A stretch of 64,000 bases of DNA, taken from the NCBI GenBank assembly GCA_030340625.1, contig JAOPHQ010005689.1, forward strand, positions 393,501-457,500, given 5' to 3'. This DNA comes from Merluccius polli (Eukaryota; Chordata; Actinopteri; Gadiformes; Merlucciidae). Position numbers and translations under genes: made by a program. The notes under the pieces were generated by a model that was not told the DNA's origin, ran no database searches, and saw nothing but the letters and a program-made list of their open reading frames with translations. Positions 1-64,000 of this stretch are shown here, piece after piece (the first letter of the stretch is position 1; each line of letters opens with the position of its first letter).

Positions 1-311
1 TGGATTATTCTAAGATGTACAACCAGTCAAAGACATGTGTATGTATGTGATCCATGCCCCTCTACAGCCATGTGTTGTCATGTATCTCTTTTGCTTCGGT
101 TCACTTCCACTTTCACTTCCATCAAGCTTACAATTATCACGTTTTATTGACTTCAAATGATTCTAATTGAAACCTGATGACAGTAGCTCAAATTGTACAC
201 CATGTGTATACCGTACCATACAACATCCATCGGATAAAATATAGATGAGAAAAGAGATACAATGATAAAATGCATACTATGTCTCATTCTGTGATTGTCT
301 CTGCCCCCCAG

Positions 312-58217
<57,906 letters not shown>

Positions 58218-59085
58218 AAACACACACACAAACAAGCAAACACACACACAAACAAGCAAACACACAGAAGAAGAGACAAAAAAAGAAGAAAAAAAGAAAA
58301 ATACAAGAACTTGACGGGGCCAACAAAGAAAACTCAAAGACACTTTCGGTACCACCAGAACCCCACCTGTAGCCCCCCTCCCATCCCTCCTTCGACCCCT
58401 TCCCCTACCCTACCCCTCACCCTGTATCTCCCCCCACCCTACACACACACTCCCAACAACTACCCCGCCCATCACTATTGCCACATGCAAGTTAAGTCAA
58501 GAGTGGGCGTGAAATATTCCGTATTGCCATACACGCGCCTATGTCATGTATGTATGTGTGTGTGTGTGTGTGTGGTGCGTATGCGTAATACCTTATGCCG
58601 CCAGAATCACAGCGACTTGACCCCTGTTTTTTTTTTTTTTACGGAGTGTAAGTAGAAGATTTTTATTTTATTTTATTATGACGTGGTGGCATGGATGATG
58701 GGGTGGATGGGCGGGCGGGGGGGGGGTAGCAGAGGACGGAGAGAGGTTGAACAGGTGAGGTGGGCCATGGATAGTGGGGGCGGCCTCTTCTCTGGAGTAT
58801 CCTGGTGCTGAATGAAAAGTGACTACAATAGCGCTTGTTCATGAAAACAGAACACACACACACTCGAAAAAACGTGTCAGCGGTGCTAAGAGCGAAGGTG
58901 TATTTTGATAACAGAGAGTAAAAAAAAACTGTAATTATTATTATTTTGTACAATACTTGTTATTTCTGAATCCACTTTCAAAACTTGCATGTGTATCCAA
59001 TTTATTTTTTTCCGTTTCCCCGCGCTCCTTTCATTTTAAAAGGTATTTCCAAAGAAATATACAGCATAAGTTAAAAGACGTCAAT

Positions 59086-59091
59086 AATAAA
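59086..59091 (+). promoter_or_regulatory. Candidate poly(A) signal AATAAA (upstream)
   Basis: Canonical hexamer in AT-rich sequence about 870 bp after the stop. Confidence 0.35.
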
Positions 59092-59159
59092 TATAATGTA
59101 TAACTACGATTTATTTTGTTGTCGTTGTTCGATGAATACTGTGTTCCTGTTATGAAGCA

Positions 59160-59165
59160 AATAAA
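59160..59165 (+). promoter_or_regulatory. Candidate poly(A) signal AATAAA (preferred)
   Basis: Canonical hexamer about 940 bp after the stop, followed within 60 bp by T-rich sequence. Confidence 0.5.
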
Positions 59166-62100
59166 GTGAGCATTCAAATGAACCCCCCTTCACTTCCAAT
59201 TAGGCTGTCTGCCCTTTGTATATATTGACTTCTCAGAGCTCCAAGGTGATTTGCCATGTTGTCCTTGTGCGACCCTCGGGTAAAATGAACTGAAAGCATC
59301 AAGTATGTATCCATCAACACCCACTAATGTTGTGATCCTGTGCTAGCAATAAGCAACCATGGCATTCATTCTTCTCTTATTTAATTTTATCCGTTGTTCT
59401 TTTTTGGCAGTGTTTTTTTTTTTTTTGGTTGTTTACCTCAAAACTTTATTGATAACCATTAGCGATGCGAGGATGTTCTTGCCCTGTATATACACCTTGG
59501 TTAAGCAATTAAGTTTATATATTTCGGCTGGGGATTTTTTTTTTAAGAGAGAAAAAAATGCTTATCTGTTAGACATCCTCTGTCCACACCCCTTTGTGAA
59601 TGCAATAAGAAGCCCTTTTGGTCACCCATTTTTTGTAACTAAAATGAGAAAATGTTTTATTTGTGCTTTTTATGGTTCAATTAAATATTAAAAACTGGAT
59701 TCTAAACAACAATGAGCCGAATGCCTCAATGGTTTTTGCTTAACCTTTGAAGTGCTAGCTGTAATCTAATTTGTGCACCTACTGTGCTCTGAATCCAAAA
59801 AAGATATTGTCACAACTTAGATATATTGGGCAGGTGCAATTTTATTCCTGTTAAAAGAAACAAATATCTAATAAAGTACCATCTTATAATACTTTTCTTT
59901 CACTCTTGAGTACATGTGGAACTTGAATAAAATGTCACCTAGCATCTTCTAATTTCAGTGGATTAGCTCCCTAATCTCTGTTCATTTGAAAAGTTATACT
60001 ATACACATTGTTTACTCTTGAATCTCATTGCTACAGTTTAAAGATAACCCAACTTTCCTAGCCTTGTGTGTCGTGTCTAAATAAACAACGCAAACAACTC
60101 CACAGATAGGCTTTATGTAAATGAGATAAAAGATATATTTTCACACACACACACGACACAGCATACACCAGTACTACCCAAGACACCAGACACACAAGCG
60201 GTTGCATAGATATATTCAAATTAGATTCAAGTCTTGGTACAAACAGACGTAATTCTTGAGGCGAGTGGCGAGCGTTACGTAGACAGATTGGGAATTGGAA
60301 GCAGGCAGTCTGAGGCATCAGGTTTTCCAGCTGATATTCCTGAGCTATCTATCTATAAAATGTTTCTGTCTGAACAATATTGCTTTCCTTAGGAAGATTA
60401 GGTTTGTGTCACAGTGGATTCGGTAATTTGATTCATTTTCACTGTGTGAATAAACACTTTTTTTTCAGTAAGAAATTCTCATCAGGAGGGAAACACATCA
60501 AGAATGCCAAAGTTCACTTAGATTTGGGGGGCGGTGAATAGGTTTCAACCAATCAGATATCATAACTTAGTTTAAAGTATTAATGTTGGTTTTGGCCATA
60601 GGTATAAAGGTTGGATTAGTATGTCTCAGTACCTTAGAAGAGCCTGTGCATTGTTACATGCAAAGAGTCACAGAATTTTCTTTTTTTAAGATATGACCAT
60701 ATACCACTGTTATACTTAATATAATAATAAATGCCTTATGGTAAGAAAGTTGCCCTAAAAATAAGCGGTATGCCAATACCGTGCCATGTTTACCATTAAA
60801 GAGATACTCACAGCCTCTCACAGCCAGAGTTTGCGCCAGAGTGTTGGCTCTTCAGCGGTGACGTTGTCGACACGAAGAGCGACAAAAAAGTTTTTTCCTT
60901 GTGTGTCAAGCCAGGCAATAGTGAAATCTATTTTATTTGTTATGTGACTAATTAAGCGAAAAGCTCAATTGGGTTTCCACTAGTTTTTAAGTCATGTCCT
61001 CTCACATGTCCTCTCACATTTTCCCACCATTGGTCGGTACCAACCAAATTGAATTGGAGAGCATATTCCCTGGAGTTCTGGATATATTGCTTTTATAGAG
61101 CTGGGTCAGCCACGTGAGACCATCCCAATCTCGTGAGTTCACATTCTCTTTCTCTATGTAGATCAGTACGGCCAGGCTTCAAGTTATGCACTTGTGACCG
61201 AACCACAGTGGTTCGGACCAATCAGCATCCTATAAGGAACTACTGGCAACTACTGTGGGAGAAATGTACTATACATTTAAAGAAAATATAATCATTATCC
61301 TGCCTATATGCTAGATGAATGAAAATAAGTGTGGAAAAACACAGAGAATTACAAATGGGTGACTCTTATCTATATATAAACCTTAACCTTAGATGTTTAG
61401 TTCCCCCAATATAGTTAGATCCTCAGGGCTACCCTGAGGAGAACAGATGGTACGTTCCACAGAAGCTCTCTATTGAGGTTTTCCAGGGTCAGTCACTGGT
61501 TTGCTATGCTATGTTGACCACATGGTCCCCCAAAGTTGTTAATTACACAGCAAGACACATTACCACTATTGGGACAGGGATATCTTTCAAACCCCCTTTT
61601 TTCATACATTCCTGAAATACAGTTTTTCCCCACATACAATTATACAGATGCAGTTGTCCTTACGAGAATGATCAACATTAACTTGAACTGGGAAAACTAG
61701 AAGGAAAAGGAAATGTGCTATGGTGACACTATGGTGTCTTAATGGCAGTCTGTACCTTCCCCTTGTCTCTCTACATCTGGCAGCTCTCCTCCGCCTGGCT
61801 AGTGGAGACCATAAATATTCTGACCATTATGGGTGTAGGCCCACGCATCATATTCTCTTCTACTTACACTTACTTATGTTTGATTCATTAACGTTACATT
61901 CAAAGTTTAATCATTGCATACTTTATGAGTGGATTCCACAATCACATATTGTGGTATAGTCAATTGTTGGTTCAATTAAAGTTTATTGTTTGAGTAGAAG
62001 TGATTTTCATTGTGCTCATACATGTTGCCACACATCTTTATGTTGACTCATATATTTGGTACAGGTATATTTGTTTTCTTTGATTTGTTACTTTACTCAA

Positions 62101-62530
62101 GATGTGTAAACTACCTCAAGTCAGTGATCTAGTTTGCAGATCATGCCTGTTTTATATCAGTTCAATTAATAGGGTGAGAAATTTTATGTCAATTCTCTAT
62201 TATCTGGGGAAGTCGGCAGAAGCAGACGAAGTGTAATGGTCTGTCCAGTTGATGGGGAGCTGGGGAAAGGGCCACAGGGGAGGTGCCTCATCTTTAGGTC
62301 CAAATTTAAAAAAATGCATAGGTTGATGTGATTGGTTGGTGCATGGAGGAGGAAAAAAGTGAGCAAATATAACATGAAGCCTGAGCCAAGAATACCAGAT
62401 CTTCTGCAGACCAGCTCAGGCTTTTGTGTTGCTTGTTTACAAGTGACAATAAAAGTCTTTCACTTTGAAACTTAGGCTTTCTCGAGCTATCTTATTTTAT
62501 TTTTAGTGTTATTTATCCATTACACTACGG
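59166..62530. other. Downstream flank: no gene recognised
   Basis: AT-rich, with short CA runs only. Open frames are short, lack motifs and have no splice-linked partners. Part of the first 0.8 kb may still be 3'UTR. Confidence 0.5.
59870..59931 (+). promoter_or_regulatory. Two distal AATAAA hexamers
   Basis: AATAAA at 59870-59875 and 59926-59931, about 1.65-1.7 kb after the stop; possible ends of a longer 3'UTR. Confidence 0.3.
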
Positions 62531-62548
62531 GCGTGGTTTGGTTTAGGT

Positions 62549-62746
62549 GTGACGACAGCGAGAAGCGACTGTCCGTTCGAAAACAACAAGGCTCCTAGAG
62601 AGGTTAGCGTAGATGCTGCTAAAGCATCAGTTATATCTGAACTGGAGAGTATTTTTTCATTGAAAGAAGAGCAAAGAACGGCACTGAAAGCTTTTCTGGA
62701 GGGAAAACATGTTTGCGCTCTCCTACTACGTCATGTGGTTGGTTGA
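62549..62746 (+). pseudogene. RecQ-like helicase fragment (copy 2)
   Basis: A 65-codon frame containing ISELESIFSLKEEQRTALKA followed by FLEGKHVCALL, homologous to copy 1 (SLKEEQ..ALKAF) and stopping before a P-loop. It is followed by a tacgtcatgtgg...ctgattggttgagg segment resembling the sequence after copy 1. It looks like an internally deleted element that keeps the start of a helicase gene. Confidence 0.55.
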
Positions 62747-62889
62747 TCTGATTGGTTGAGGTTATGCCATAATAGACGGTGATAGACAGAGTGTTCAACC
62801 AATCACCTGCCAAGTATTTTCTTAAAGTACCCGCCCTTTTCCAAACAGTTTCCATGGACGACTTCCCAGATGGTTCTGTGTAATAAACC

Positions 62890-63499
62890 ATCTGGCGCGT
62901 CAGGTAATAGTCACGTCCCTCCTTTCGCTAGCTGGTCCCGGACGTCTGCCGGAAGACGGTTATTTAGCCATAACAGAATTCACCCTTATAAGGATAATGC
63001 ATTGCAGGAACTGAACGTTGTCAAATATGTGATACAAATTACATTAGCTTAGTTGCCTTCAGTCTATGGTAGCTGCCTCTCTGCCCAGCACCGGTGTCTG
63101 TAAAAATAAATGGCGCTCACTCTGTCAAGTCGTGTGGCTTTTTATTAAACTGAGCATGACTCCTTGTTTGATTGCAATCTGGAGCAAAACACTAGGCCTA
63201 CTGCATGATTCATTTTAATTCAGAACTGCAATGATGTGTGGGCAGGACTACCCACCTCTATTCTGTAGATATTTAGTGACCAAGTAGACATTTATGCATA
63301 AACAGTAACCACCAAACACTTCAGCCAATTAGAAAGAGCTAGTAGAGAGCAGATATAAGTAGAGCATGGTATCAGACTGGTAGGCCTGCTAGTATCAGAT
63401 TGCTGTTACCTAAAGTTGAGAAAAAAAGCATGTGATCGACACATGTGATGACTCGTACCTACATTGTACATGGTTCTTAAAGAAGAATTAATACAATAC
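62890..63499. other. Flanking DNA: nothing recognised
   Basis: No coding potential or element ends that I can support. Confidence 0.45.
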
Positions 63500-63846
63500 C
63501 GGGTGGCATGGTGACTCAGTGGTTAACACTGCTGCCTCTCAGCAAGAAGGTCCTGGGCTCGAACCCCGGGGGGGGGTTGTATGTTCTCCCCGTGTTCACG
63601 TGTTTTCTCCGGGGGCTACGGTGTCCTCCCACACCACAAAACATGCAAGTCAACACTCCTGCCCTGCTGCCCATAACCAAGACATGTTCACACTCCTGCT
63701 GCACATAACAAAGGAAAAGGGCACTGTAACTGGAGTTGGTTCCCAGGTGATACCCTTGTGGCAGCCCACTGCTCCTAGCATAGGATGGGTTAAATGCAAA
63801 GAATTAATTTCCCCATGGAGATTAATAAAGTATATTATCATTATCC
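63500..63846 (+). repeat. tRNA-derived SINE
   Basis: The head gggtggcatggtgactcagt contains an A-box-like TGACTCAGTGG, and ggctcgaacccc is a B-box-like element about 40 bp later. The body has tgttctccccgtgttcacg and tcctcccacaccac; the tail attaattt...agattaataaagtatatta resembles a LINE2/CR1-type 3' end. A G run interrupts the sequence after the B box. Confidence 0.75.
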
Positions 63847-64000
63847 AAATCTACTGGGAAAAAAAGACATTCAGAAACATGTAATCTGTTTTAAATCATG
63901 CATCTTCCTCGGCTTGTCTGTTGCATTCACAAATTATTACAAATACCCAATCCTGTTTCTTCATGCTCTACTTGAAAGAACAAGAAACAGAAAAAATAAA

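Larger units (their letters stand above)
58218..59165 (+). other. col11a1: Probable col11a1 3' untranslated region
   Basis: No coding sequence follows the stop. The stretch holds CA-rich, C-rich and T-rich tracts and ends at the strongest-looking poly(A) signal, AATAAA at 59160-59165. The true end is uncertain because later signals exist, so the transcript may extend to about 59.95 kb. Confidence 0.6.

Noticed and set aside
59359..59691. Separate downstream gene (110-codon frame)
   Set aside because: T-rich, low complexity, no recognisable domain; more likely 3'UTR or flank of col11a1.
63500..63580. Functional tRNA gene
   Set aside because: A- and B-box-like motifs are present but no complete cloverleaf can be drawn; the long retroposon tail identifies a SINE.

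Overview
The window is vertebrate nuclear DNA, almost certainly from a ray-finned (teleost-type) fish. Its backbone is the 3' part of one fibrillar collagen gene on the + strand. I recognise it as the alpha-1 chain of type XI collagen (col11a1; the a or b fish paralogue cannot be decided here). Fifty-one exons (312-58217), all with GT-AG introns, give 1,226 codons plus a stop: about 960 Gly-X-Y residues of the roughly 1,014-residue triple helix, then the complete C-propeptide. The first exon in the window is not the first exon of the gene; the signal peptide, N-propeptide and start of the helix lie upstream. All helix exons start with a complete Gly codon and are 36, 45, 54, 90 or 108 bp. The C-propeptide exons are 247, 113, 69, 234 and 147 bp. 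Order and content follow human COL11A1 as I remember it, with no exon missing.

Region by region: 0.3-6.3 kb holds closely spaced helix exons with simple repeats and a 31-bp minisatellite. 6.3-9.6 kb (intron 11) is filled by a hAT-type element with an 8-bp target duplication, which contains a 425-bp near-perfect inverted repeat. 9.7-13.6 kb (intron 12) holds a 27-copy 43/45-bp minisatellite and a 1.2-kb element with 38-bp terminal inverted repeats sitting in a GT microsatellite. 13.6-24 kb has helix exons and simple repeats. 24-28.5 kb (intron 23) holds another hAT-like element with a smaller inverted-repeat element nested inside. 28.5-52.2 kb carries the rest of the helix. 52.2-58.2 kb encodes the C-propeptide; its last intron contains a 5'-truncated LINE with target duplications, inserted into an older repeat next to a RecQ-like helicase fragment. 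58.2-64 kb is 3'UTR and flanking DNA with a second helicase-like fragment and a tRNA-derived SINE. No second host gene was recognised on either strand.

The gene product would trimerise through its C-propeptide with other type V/XI or II chains to build thin cartilage-type fibrils. The most notable points are a Gly-to-Ala break in the triplet pattern of exon 28, the long inverted repeat whose two arms differ by a stop codon in a small reading frame, and several splice acceptors embedded in microsatellites. I found no convincing new molecular system. The unusual material is transposon architecture and repeat biology around an ordinary collagen gene.
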